Assembly: GCA_035582835.1 (NCBI GenBank) | Contig: JAYKAV010001000.1 | Location: 1,538,928 to 1,602,927, forward strand | Direction of reading: 5' to 3' | Source of the DNA: Phoebastria nigripes | Lineage: Eukaryota; Chordata; Aves; Procellariiformes; Diomedeidae | Length of the DNA stretch: 64,000 nt | Shown here: piece after piece, positions 49,701 through 60,769 of the stretch | How the letters are laid out: every line of letters begins with the position of its first letter | Numbering within the stretch: the first letter of the stretch is position 1 | Program-made: the position numbers and the translations under genes | The notes under the pieces: generated by a model | Seen by the model: only the letters and a program-made list of their open reading frames with translations | The model's database searches: none | Told to the model about the DNA's origin: nothing

Positions 49701-52289
49701 ACATGAAAAATAGATTTAATGTGTAAAATATCTGTCACTGAAGAGAATATTAAGACCATTACTTGGAAGCAGTTTGTGGGAACTTCAGAGATAACGAGTT
49801 AATGACAAAGCACGGTATTTGTTAAGTAGTTCAAAGCAGATCATTCCTAAAGAGTTCTAGGTGAGTAGCAAAGCTCCCTACTTCACGACTTTCAGAAGTT
49901 GTCATACAGAGTTGATTTCAACTTCTCCAAAAATGGTGTGTAAAATACTGCATTAGTTGCCCAGAATGTGGAGCTGAAGAAGCATAATCCAAACAGCACC
50001 ATTGTTACCTATCGTCCCAAGTTTAATGGTACATGCAGTGTTCGTGCTCATACCTTTGAGCTGAACTTCACTTTTCAATATTCTGAGAAACTTAATTAAG
50101 ATGTGTTAGACTTAACTTTCTCAACTGAGAAATATAACTGGGAGCCACAGTATTGTTGGCAATAGGATAGAGTTAATAATAATCATAAAAATATAAATTC
50201 TCTTATGGTTAAAGTCACAGTCTGCTTAGAGGTTCAGATCTCAGAATCTTTGTGAATTTCCTGGATTTCCCTTCTAGCTCAGCAAAGTTTCACTGCATTG
50301 AATCCTTCTCCCTCCTGTGCTCTGGCCCCTCTCCTGCAGGGTAGGAGATGGGGAAAGGCTGAGGGATACCTTCCTTACTATCCAATATGCAGTGTGTTGA
50401 TGTTTTTGTACAAATGAATGAGTAGTCTTTGCCCCAGGGAGTTTACAATCTGGAATAGCTTTTGGTTATCTGTTACAGTATCAGTTCATCAAAACATATA
50501 TATTCTTAATTTTATGTTCATCCAGCTCTAGACCCTCTCACAGTCTGGCTTCTGTTATAAGCACCAAACCTAAAACTTCTTAGATACCTTTAAAGAGCTA
50601 AAGGAGTGATATTGACAGTAGGAGGTCAGTCTTCTACTAAAGAGCTATCTTTCAGCTCAGCGTCATCCAGAACTCACATAAATTCTCCAGGAGTCAGCAA
50701 GATACACTTGACCATGTGTATTAAAATCTCAATTTCCTCTGCGTGACTTTTTCTCACATTTGTTTCTGGTCACACTCCGTTGTTTTGCATCTGCAGGACT
50801 TGTCAGGTATATAGTTCCACTAAGAAAAAGGAGTCCTGCCCAAAGGGAAGGGTGTAGAGCTTTCCTCCGCTGTGGCAATCTCCCAGCTTGCAAACTTGCC
50901 TTGGACGGGGAGCCGAGTGGTGCGTATAATGGAGTCCTTCATACCTCAGAAAGAACAGCTGCCTCACACTTCAGTGCACACAAACAAAACACCTGCTTAA
51001 ACCCAGAAAAACCAGTAAGCAATGAGACTGGCTATATGTTGGATGTTGTTTAGACTTTCTCTTTTATCTTTTTTGAAATACTTCAACACATTTTTCTGCG
51101 TTTTGGACATTTTGAAAAATTGTGGGGTTTTTTTTATAGAAACATGTTTTTTCTTCTCTTTTTGTGGAACATGAAAAACCACTGTGAATATTTTGCTTTT
51201 CATCATTAGTAAAGATAAACCTCCATCAGTTTGGTTTGGACAAGCATCCTGCAAGTTTGGCTACCCAGCTTTTAGACCTACTTCAAACTATACTGCGTTA
51301 CTTGAATACAAGCAGCCCTTCATTCTTACCTATCCTTCTACAAAATATTGGACAGATACTGAATACTGCCTAATTTGGTATTTTTCTCTCATGTGTTGTA
51401 GATACATGGGTGTATTTCTTGCACAGAGTAACTGTAGAGTTTCATCCATGCTATTGAAGNGTTTTTTAGTGTAACTTCAAGGGTGTAGCAAGGATCTTTG
51501 TAAGGAAACTGGCATTTGACATTTTAATTTTAAGCTATACTTTTCCGTGTATCAGGCTGGGAGACGGAAGTGGCTCTTCAGGAATGGCAGAGAGATAAGT
51601 AACTCCACTGAAAATTAGTATATATAACACTGATTAAAAGGTGATGAACTTATATCTCAAGATCACCAATAACATATTGTAACTCCTCACTTCTAAGATC
51701 TGTTTCACACAGATTGGTCCTCGTTTCTGATAGATTTCCATCATTTTCAGCTGAAATGCTCATCAGTGCAGGGAAGCTGTCCATACTGGTCAGATTCTGT
51801 AGTTCATGTCAGTGGATGTTGTCATATGGTAGCTGTTATCATCTGGTCTTTGTGATACAAATTTATCATCTCCACCAGTTCATAATGAGCCTGACTGATA
51901 CCATAAAACCCTATACTGCTACCAACAATAATTGTCATTCTATTTGGAAGTCGCAGAAAAGAGATTAAGGACTTAATGTTTAAATTTTAAATGAAATATT
52001 CTCTCACCATTATGGGTGGTCTCCTTCCCAAACATTGGTAGGACAGTATAGTAACACTACCCAATGCTATTGCCTGAACTATGCACAAAAAAAAAGATTG
52101 CCTTCAGTGCTGTCAACCTTTTAACGTTCTAAGTTGAACATGCACATAGCATATACATTAATCAAAATAAGTTTGAACTTCCTTTTTTATTTTTAGTCTT
52201 GCCCTGAATTTTATTGGACTGACTAACTCTAAATAATAAGCATAACTATTTTATTTAACCAAGGGAAACGAGTGGGAACAAGTTCCGAC
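49701..52289. other. Non-coding stretch, no gene seen
   Basis: AT-rich. Forward frames of 97 codons (50760-51053), 96 codons (51184-51474) and 84 codons (51714-51968) match nothing I know and are overlapped in part by a reverse frame. A single ambiguous base is at 51460. Confidence 0.55.
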
Positions 52290-53000
52290 TGACAATGGCT
52301 CTCTGCTGGAACCCAGAGAAGCAAATGCAAGCAATGCAGTAAGGAAGATCAAACTTGTTACACTGCTGATATTCTAAGAGTTTGAACTCAGACTCCCTGC
52401 TGGCCTCAATTTTACAATGATAATCATTTCCTAAAATGTCTTCATTTTGTAAATGAAGCTGTACCTCCCTCTGAAGCAGGGGTTTGCAAAGATTAAATCA
52501 TTTACATTTCAAAGTGTTCATTTTTTGCCAGTGTGAGAAATACTCAAGCAGGAAAATGAGTGCTCCTTTTAATTTTTGAAAGCTGGGGGAGCATTCATAG
52601 TGAAAATAATCACAACCTATTACAGCAGCCTTGCTTGCCTATTCCCACTTCAAAAGGATGAGCCTATCTTTTCCCCGCCCAGCAGTGAATGACCACTTAA
52701 ATGAGTGATGGCTTATTAATACTATGACTCAGCCACTTCTCGATAAGGAGAACAATAAGGGGTCAAAGCTTGAGCATCCCTTACAGGAATTAATGAGAAC
52801 ATGTTGCTGGTAATTTGGTCTTTCGGAGATTACATTTAAATTAAAAGGTTCTTGTGTCAGGCTTAATGGTGTGACCAATGTCGCCGCTATTTGAAATCCT
52901 GAGACCGCATTTTTGTCCTTTCCACCTGTATAATTTCATTGACTTAGTTAAGGTTGCCTTGGGGGTTGGACACCATTTAAGGAAAAAAAATCAGAGAAAC
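52290..53000. promoter_or_regulatory. Candidate conserved non-coding element, one of the strongest
   Basis: About 700 bp of complex, repeat-free sequence with a near-palindromic AATGATAATCATT at 52416-52428, a TTATTAAT homeodomain word before an AP-1/NF-E2 type site TGACTCAGC at 52725-52733, and a CpG-containing 'gtcgccgctatt' near 52880 that is unusual for the region. There is no open frame worth noting. The combination is what I would expect of an ancient vertebrate enhancer, but no alignment was possible. Confidence 0.43.
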
Positions 53001-54789
53001 CGACAAAACAAAACCTTAATGAAGTTCTCCTAAAATAACCCTAAAAAATTACACATATTTAAGGTCTCGTAAATTAAACACTGGGGCATAGTGTTGTTTT
53101 CAGAGTCAGGATATATTATTACAAAAACAATGAAATGCACGTATTTGGGATACGTTACATTAACATTTCTGCGTAAGACCTGGAACTGATTAATTTTCAA
53201 AGAATGCTTACTCTGAAGTTGTGTGCTATTCCCTTTTGAAGAACAATTTAACCAGGCAGAGGTGGCAGCGTTTGTGCAAGTGTGTGGGCCTTTTCTTTGG
53301 TTCCTCATCCTTCTTTCCATTAAAGAGTTAGCTCTTGGGATGTCTGGTTTTATTCTTCACTTTTATTTTTACATTTTATTATTGATATTGAAATTGTTCT
53401 TGACACTTTGAAACAAAGGTATAAAATACAATGGTGAGATCAAAGTTATTTAAAGGAGTTAACATTACTTACATTGTTGTGTATGTTATTAATTACAGCA
53501 GGGAAAGCCAACCTATAGCTTTTCTATTATCTTTTTTTGTAGTTATGAAAATACTGCATGTAATATCTTTTCCTGTCTGAAGCCAATGCAATGATGCTCT
53601 GGATAGGATTACGAATATAAAACAGTGTTTGTTGTGCTAACTAGTTTAAATTTTTCTTACACAAATGTGCATTACGTTTTCAAGGCACTTTGAAAAGGTG
53701 TGAATCAACTATTTATAAACATTTCAGACATAATTCCAAGGGAAAGTATAGGTAGTTCGATTCAGCTGTTTTCTCATTGGGCAGTGGTGATAAAAATGCA
53801 GAAAAAAATTCTAGATTACTATAAAAATAGGTAAATGATAAACCTAAGAATGTTTTAGTGGTCTTGATATGTTATTTCTGATGTATCCAGAAGTCATATA
53901 ATAATTTTCTTTTGTGTTATTTATCTTCTGTCAAGATGATATTGCTAAATTTGTTGGAGAACTCCTATAAATCTTAGAAGTTCTAAAACCAATACAGTGC
54001 TATAAGAAAAGCAAATATGGTTGTGCTGAGATTAGTTGAAAAACTTACAAAAATTAATGGAAGACTATTCTTATACAATACCAAGCCAGAGGTAAGATTC
54101 TCTATTCCAGCCAAGAAAGATTTAGATTTGCACTGGAAAATAGAAGAACAGGTTCCAATGCAAGTATACAAAATTTTGAATAACACCCGAATGAACCCTC
54201 CTTGTTAGGCATTAGTTCAACATTTGTTGAACTAATTCTTGGGGACACTGATAAAATGTCATTTTGAGCAATAGTGTGATCAAATTAGGAATTCAGAAGG
54301 TGGAAGGAGGCTAAGTCTGTATGGTAGTATCATGATGGCAAATGACACTGAATTGTTTAACTCCTTCCCTTGTCTGTAAAGATACATTAAAAAGTATTGG
54401 AAAATGCATACTGCAGATGATCTCTTCTATAGCTTGTTCCTCCATTTGTCATTAAAACAGAGTTTCTGGGTAGCTGAGGTTGTTTCTTGTCCTCTATTCA
54501 CCAGACTGACAAGATCTCTTGATTTTATGATCAATCTTTGCTGTCATCTGTGGGATGTTCAAAATATACTAGTTGAGTGCTTACAAGAGCTATACAATTC
54601 ACTTCTCGTAGGAGCTCTAAGTCTTGCAGGTTCTTAAGGAATTAGAAGCCATCCAGGTCCTTTATTATGACCCTTGCTTAGGCCCCAAATCTTGTACCAT
54701 TCTGAAACACAAAATATGACTACTCCATAATCAGGAGAATATTTCATGACTTGGAGTCTTAAACGGCCTCTCTTTGCTATGCAATAGCT

Positions 54790-54990
54790 TTTAAAAGGAA
54801 GGTGATCCAGAGCAATGAGGAAGAGAGGTAAAAAGAGGGGACGACTGGGGAGCCCAGTTTAGTTGGTGCCAAGGAGAAGGGCTGGCAGCCCCCAGTGCGG
54901 GGCACTGGGAAGCTGGAGCTGCCTGGAACTGCTGCCAGCCAGAGTCTCCCTAGGGGGTGGCTGGCTTGATGCGGGGGACTCTTGTTTTGT
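54790..54990 (+). other. Isolated GC-rich patch, unrecognised
   Basis: About 200 bp that is clearly richer in G and C than its neighbours, with short inverted words such as GGCTGGCAGCC and GCCAGCC. It overlaps the start of an 88-codon forward frame (54863-55129) with no recognisable domain. Possible readings are a retrotransposon or LTR scrap, a non-coding RNA exon, or a local composition fluctuation; none is supported by a diagnostic motif. Confidence 0.35.
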
Positions 54991-55568
54991 GACTAGTGAC
55001 TTACTTATTGTTGCTGAGAAAAGTGGCAACAAGCCAAGTAAAAGCCCTTTTTGTCCTTTACTCCCAACAGGGGAGTTGGTTTGTCATGTGCCTGGGCATA
55101 ATCCAGGCAAAGTCCCCATATGCAATTAAAATAGATTTTACTACTGTACGTGTTTCTTGGGAAGTGGTACTCCAAGTTACTGGTACTGTTCATTCTTTTA
55201 TTTAATGTTTTGGTCTGATTTCAATGCTTAATTTTCTTGGGGATTGTTTTTGTCTTTTAATCAATACTCATTTCTCAGTATCAGCACTCCTTTAAATAAT
55301 TCTGGTAGCGTATACATTACATGAAAGAGATATCATTTATAAATAGTAAAGTCTATGAGTAGCCATCTCTCCTTAATGTAAATTCCAATATATTTCATGA
55401 TCAGAAATCTCCAACGTATAGGTTTACCATTTAATAAAAGTATTAACAGCACAGACTTAAATCTCACAGATAAATTATATCCCTTTTGAACTGTCATCAC
55501 AGTAGTCTATCATCATTATTTTTATGCCATTGTAGCCTTAGTTAGGCTTTTATTTGTAATTTTGAAAA

Positions 55569-55583
55569 ATTATTATTATTATT
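55569..55583 (+). repeat. (ATT)5 microsatellite
   Basis: Five perfect ATT units in a T/A-rich context. Confidence 0.85.
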
Positions 55584-56171
55584 GAATTCTAAGGTACTCG
55601 AATGTAATAGACCTAATGGTACTAAAAAATCAATCTTAGTTGTTTATCTGTAGATATTGTAAGGTTTTGTGCTGTTTTCCACAGTTTGGATATTCTGTAA
55701 GAAGGCTGTAGTGGAATACNTTGTCCCAAAGATCACTGATCTTAGATGATCATGACAGATATATGGCAGGCAGAGTCCCACAATTATTCATNCTGAGTAG
55801 TAGTTCTCCAGTAGAGTATTTCTATTGAATGCAGTGGAACATTCCAGGAAATAAGGGGCTGTGCAGCACACTTTAACAGATAATTTTCTTTAGGTACCTT
55901 TTCTCATGACAAATCTATGTTTTGTAGAGCAATATGAAGAATCATTTGAGAAAAATGTCTTTCATCAGAAAATATCATCTCATTAAAACCAGAAAGGTTC
56001 ATACAGTCCTCTTAGTTTCCTTAAAAATAAATCTTTTCTGAAAAAAAGGTAATTGTATCCAGATTACAGTGATTGGTCTAAGGAAGAGAGCTGCCTCTGC
56101 ACTAGAATACAAAATGTTAGGATTATCCCCTCCTATGTGAAAGCACGTTTTGAATCTCTGTTCCAGTAAAT

Positions 56172-56215
56172 ATTTCTACAATAATTCTACATTATCTCTA
56201 CATAATTGTAGAAAT
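56172..56215 (+). repeat. Three 11-bp tandem units plus an inverted copy
   Basis: Units tttctacaata (56173-56183), attctacatta (56184-56194) and tctctacataa (56195-56205) are imperfect direct repeats sharing CTACA. The next bases, ATTGTAGAAAT (56205-56215), are the exact reverse complement of ATTTCTACAAT (56172-56182), so the set could fold into an 11-bp stem with a 22-nt loop. Confidence 0.65.
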
Positions 56216-56896
56216 TACAAATTAAAAACTTAATAGGAGAAGTTGAGAGAATTGATACAGAAGGTGTCTAGGAGGTGGCTAGAATATTCACTTGGGATCT
56301 GCAAGCGGGGAGAATGCTGCCGCATCCATGTGTCTGATTAGCCCAGATTGGATGCCTACTTTTTCATTAAAACCTTAAACTTTTCCCTCTTGTTCTTGTG
56401 GAGGTATAAGGGCAGAACTGGTTGGATATGAGACTCGGGGGATAAGAAGTAGGTGCCGCTCAATTCTGCTTTTTAAAAGTATCCTAATTGTAAGTATCTT
56501 CAAGAGTTGTTTCTTTCTTGTAACTTTAATAGCCCAAGTAGCCTTATCTTGCTGTGTAGTATCATTACTATGCACCTGTAAGACAAGAGGTATTGCTTTT
56601 TCTTAGGGGTGAACACTCTGGATCTAATCCAGATTGCTTAACAGAACACTTTCATTAATGGAAATGTTACTAGTCATACTTAAAGTCAAGTTTGTAGATG
56701 TTTTCATTATTGTAGTTCTCAAAATGCTTCATGTTTATTCAGGATCGGTTCTTTCCTAATGACATTGGAAGTAGCATGGCTCCCAAAAACATGTTTTAGC
56801 ATTTCTCTTCTGAGTAACTATGAAACACTGAAATATTTTCTGTTGAGTTGATTTAGATTTTGTATCTCATAGGTCCTGATCCCTCAACTGAAACAT

Positions 56897-57379
56897 TTAA
56901 TAGGCAAATGTCTGGGAGTGGTGGTTTTTAAACAAAGTATTAATGAAATGTATATAGTCTAGCATGAAGCNTACTATTGCCAGATTCGGTAGGAATCCCA
57001 GTCTGACCTGGGGCTCTTTAAAAAAAATTGCAACATGAAGCACTCTGAGAGCAAGGCCAAGCTTAAAGTGGATTAATGTAGGCCCACCCCACTGAGGTAA
57101 AATTTTTTCATAACTGATTTTATTTCCCTTGATGCAAAGAGAAATGCAACATACTCTCAGTTGCCATATGATAGTGAACCATCTTCTGGAACACACAGCC
57201 AGTTTGATTGTGGGACACTTAGTCCAGGTGGAATTTCTCCAACTTGCTGGAGTTAAATTGTTGCCAGGATTGTGTCCTGTGTATAAATAGAGGAAAGAGA
57301 TAGTCCTGCTGGAGACTTGATTCTCAAAAAGGTTTTTTAAACAAATGGCATTTCTGAGAAATTGAGCAAAAAGTTTCAA
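56897..57379 (-). other. Unrecognised 160-codon open frame
   Basis: The longest uninterrupted frame outside the CR1 fragment. I recognise no domain, signal peptide or catalytic motif; the translation is rich in hydrophobic residues and Cys/Trp. One codon has an ambiguous base (56971). There is no evident splice site, poly-A signal arrangement or homologous family. In AT-rich DNA a frame this long is somewhat unlikely by chance but not remarkable over 64 kb in six frames. It may be chance, a decayed transposon or viral-like remnant, or a very unusual gene; chance is the most likely. Confidence 0.25.
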
Positions 57380-60300
57380 GATAAAAGAATGTTAAATATA
57401 GCTAGAAATAAGAGAGCCATATGTTCAAAGCATATCAGCTTTGAAACCATGCACTTAACCCGGGGACTCAACAAGATTTCACATTTTAAATAAAAATTTT
57501 AACTTCCTGAAAAGATAAAGTTCATTCATCTTGAGGGTAGCCTAGAAAGGAAAGAAGGAAAATACAATCCATGGAGAAGCCTTTCACTAAGATAAGCATC
57601 TTTGACATTAGGGAAAAAAAAGAATATAACGTGTAAAAATAAGATGGGTCATATCCCTTCCTAAAGAACTCCGTTACATTTGTACATCAAAGTAGGAGTA
57701 AGGTTATTTTCTGAATGGATTTTTTGGCTAACAAGTACATTATCTTCCAAAAACATTGCCAGAAACATAAAATCTTAGTTGAATGGGAAAGAAATGCACT
57801 ATTTTAGCACTCCTATTTGAAACATTATACAGAGTGCAGGCTGTTCTAAGTTCAGTGCAAATGTTACGTGAATATACCCATTAGAAATTTGGTCCACTAG
57901 AAGGAGTTTATTTGGTTGCTTCTAAATGAAACTGATAAATGTCAGCATTTGTGTGTAACACAGTATACTTGTGTTTGTGCAACAGTCATCTATGTTCAAT
58001 TGAATTGATTTTATTTCTTACACAAACTGAGCTTTCATCCCGGAATAAGTTTTCCAGTAACACAAGGGCAGATCAGGAAATGTGTAAAATGGATCAGTGC
58101 CCAAAAGACTAAGTTATACATCTATTCTTGGAAAAACATGAGGACATATTGTCTTAAAAAGAAAGGCATAAATTACAGAACGCGAGTTCATTTGAACTTG
58201 CATATTGAGCTACACCATCTATACAAATCCTCATTACGTTACTAACTGTAGCATGTAGATTCTTTTTTGAAGGTAGCTACCTAAATATACATAGACAAAC
58301 ACAATTAAATTTCACTTAGTTATCTGAGCATATGGGCATATTTATTTTACTATGAAGTCAGCTTTGGCTTTTTGTAATATCATATTTTTATATTAATTTA
58401 TAGGCATATTACCCCACAAGGAAAAAAATGGGAAGGTGAAATAAAGTGAAATGGTTTTTATTTTATTTCGAATACATTGAAATGAAGCTTTTGAAGGTAT
58501 AAAATACTACAAAACCTGATAATTTTCTGGACAGAACTTACTCAAAATTATGTCAGATGGAAGTCAGCCACCAAAAAAGTTTCAACTTATTGAATGACTG
58601 TTGTCTTGAATATAAAGTAGACTGCCTTGACTGCATTAACGTGTATTACAGAGTATACGAGGATCTGTTTGAATGGGAAACTTTACTGTTGCTCCTTTTG
58701 CACTTCTCCATCATTGCACTGTGTCAAACTGACAGTTAAATTTTTTTCTACAGGTTAAAAATATAATGCAAATATAGGAAGTGAGAGAATATGTAATGCT
58801 ATACTCAATTAAGTGACAAAATAACGATTGATAAACTAATGACAATTCTGCACAACCATTGAGACATTAACACTGTATATCAGAAGAAAACCATCCAAAC
58901 CGAATCCAGAGCATCAAGAACCTGGTCACACTCTTCCTGCAGGAATATCCCCCTCTGTGTGTAGACAGAGCAGAGACAGTTTGCCAGAGACACCTAGAAT
59001 GAGATAGGAAATAAATATACACTATCAGTAAATTTTCAAACTGTTAGTGCTTACTCACACTCGGGAACTGCTTCTTCACATGAGCAAAATAGACAAAAGT
59101 TTTCAGATAAAGCTTTTACTTTTCTAAACTGGATTATGTATTGCTTCCAATAGCAATGGACTGGGCTCTGTGTGGAGCAAGTACCTCGCGGTGCTGTGTC
59201 TCAGGCCCTGTGTTCTGTGAATCCTGTTGAGTCCATTTGGGTTCCGGCAGAGCCTGTTTCTATCATCTGCCCTTGCAAACTCTCAGCTTCTCTGCGTCTC
59301 TGAAGACCTTTCAGGGCCAGCGCATGCCATTGTGGTAGAGTAGCCATAAAGTGATCAGCTTTCCTAGGGATTTTACCGATTTTCATGGAAGCCTCATGAT
59401 ACAGTGTCATAGGTCTCAGTGGGCTGGCAGAATAGGGTGTTCCTTCTTCAGTGGAGCTTTCTTGCATTCAAGAGGCATCATTTTGGACTGTTCACATACA
59501 TAAATCCTTTCCAGGTTGAAGTCTAATAGGTCTCATTGGCTGTGTCTAAACTTCAGAGCAGGTGCCCCCATGATGTACCTTGAAGTCCCGGCCTGTTGAC
59601 CATCCAAGCTGTGATAGCACCACAGCTCTCCCTGCTCAAATGCCTAGGTCACCTTCTAGTGGGAACACCAGAAGTATGTACAGCCAGATTCAGGCCCTGA
59701 GAAATGCTTTTGGTTTCCAGCCCTTTAGAGGTACCCAGGTAAAACCCGTTGAATTTACATTCCTTGTTTCAAAGAACTTAACAGCCAAACTGTTACCATG
59801 TTAACTCTGCCTGCATACAAGCTCATCTGATGTCCTTCTGGAGATCAAGTTTACCTTTTCCCTTTTATACTGGACATTTCATAAACCCTAGTAAAACTGC
59901 AGTCATAGTAGAGAAACTGCACACGGTGCCATCGACAACAGTCTCTTAGAAGCAAGGAAAATTTAAGGAATTAAGGGTACAACAATCTCCAATAAAACCT
60001 GCCCATATACTTAGTATCATAAATGCATTTTGGAGAAGTGCCATGTTTGTTATATACATTAAAAGAAGTGAACACACATTTGATTGTCTTATTAAGAGCA
60101 AAAGTAATATTTTTCAATAATATACCAAGGTATTGGTTTCAAACTGTTGGAGAATCACTGTTTGAATAAATGCAATGTGTTTACATGATGAATGCTTTCT
60201 CTGGAGGTTACCCTACCTTCTGATGATTGAGTCTAACCCTATTTAACTACTTTGACAAGATTCCTGCCTGAAGTAACATTTTTAATTAGCATTCTTGTTT

Positions 60301-60687
60301 GTTTACATCTAGAGATTGAAGGGATAAATAACTAAAAGCTTTGGAACAACTATTGAGTCTGCACTTGCTCTAAGCTGGAAGAAAATAATTTTTAGTATAT
60401 GTTTAAAATTATATAACACGTTTCAGATGTTGGTTCAGATTACTGTTAAAATGGCATTCAAATCTGGGAGTGTTTCTTGCTGGTTTTATCCTTTTAAAAA
60501 TTTCCACTGTGCTTTTTTTCATCTTTAATTAAATTTCAATTCATTTTATAATACTAATTAAAGTATTTACAGCAAGAAATTCTATCCATTTGCAAAACTG
60601 CAATAAATTGTAACATTTTCACAAACAAGCAAACTTTTTAGAAGTTTTGCAAAATCTTTATCCTGTATTTGTAAGACATTGAAGGGT
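57380..60687. other. Non-coding stretch, no gene seen
   Basis: AT-rich DNA without a recognised feature. A slightly GC-richer part at 59160-59760 contains an 88-codon reverse frame (59201-59467) and a 74-codon forward frame (59580-59804); neither translation matches a family, and there is no exon-like boundary. Confidence 0.55.
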
Positions 60688-60769
60688 AGATCATCAGCTG
60701 GTATAAGTCACTGTCATTCACTGGAGTCAGAAGAGCAATTTTGATTTACAACAGTTTAGAATTTGGCCA
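60688..60769 (+). repeat. Ancient palindromic (MITE-like) sauropsid repeat copy
   Basis: Over about 82 bp this aligns end to end with an interspersed palindrome I remember from turtle, crocodile and bird DNA: 'agatcctcagctggtgtaaa', a central 'ccattgaagtcaatgg', and an inverted arm ending 'gaggatctggcc'. Here the left arm reads agatcatcagctggtataag, the centre 'cactggagtcag', and the right arm 'gatttacaacagtttagaat' then 'ttggcc'. The two arms within the window (60688-60710 and 60742-60764) still match each other at 15 of 23 positions when inverted, and most mismatches are transitions, as expected of an old, decayed palindrome. I cannot give the family name. Confidence 0.6.

Larger units (their letters stand above)
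53001..56896. other. Non-coding stretch, no gene seen
   Basis: AT-rich, containing a GC-rich patch (54790-54990), an (ATT)5 microsatellite and an 11-bp tandem/inverted repeat, listed separately. Frames of 60-96 codons, often overlapping on opposite strands (for example 53030-53320 reverse and 53223-53411 forward), match no family. Ambiguous bases are at 55720 and 55792. Confidence 0.55.
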
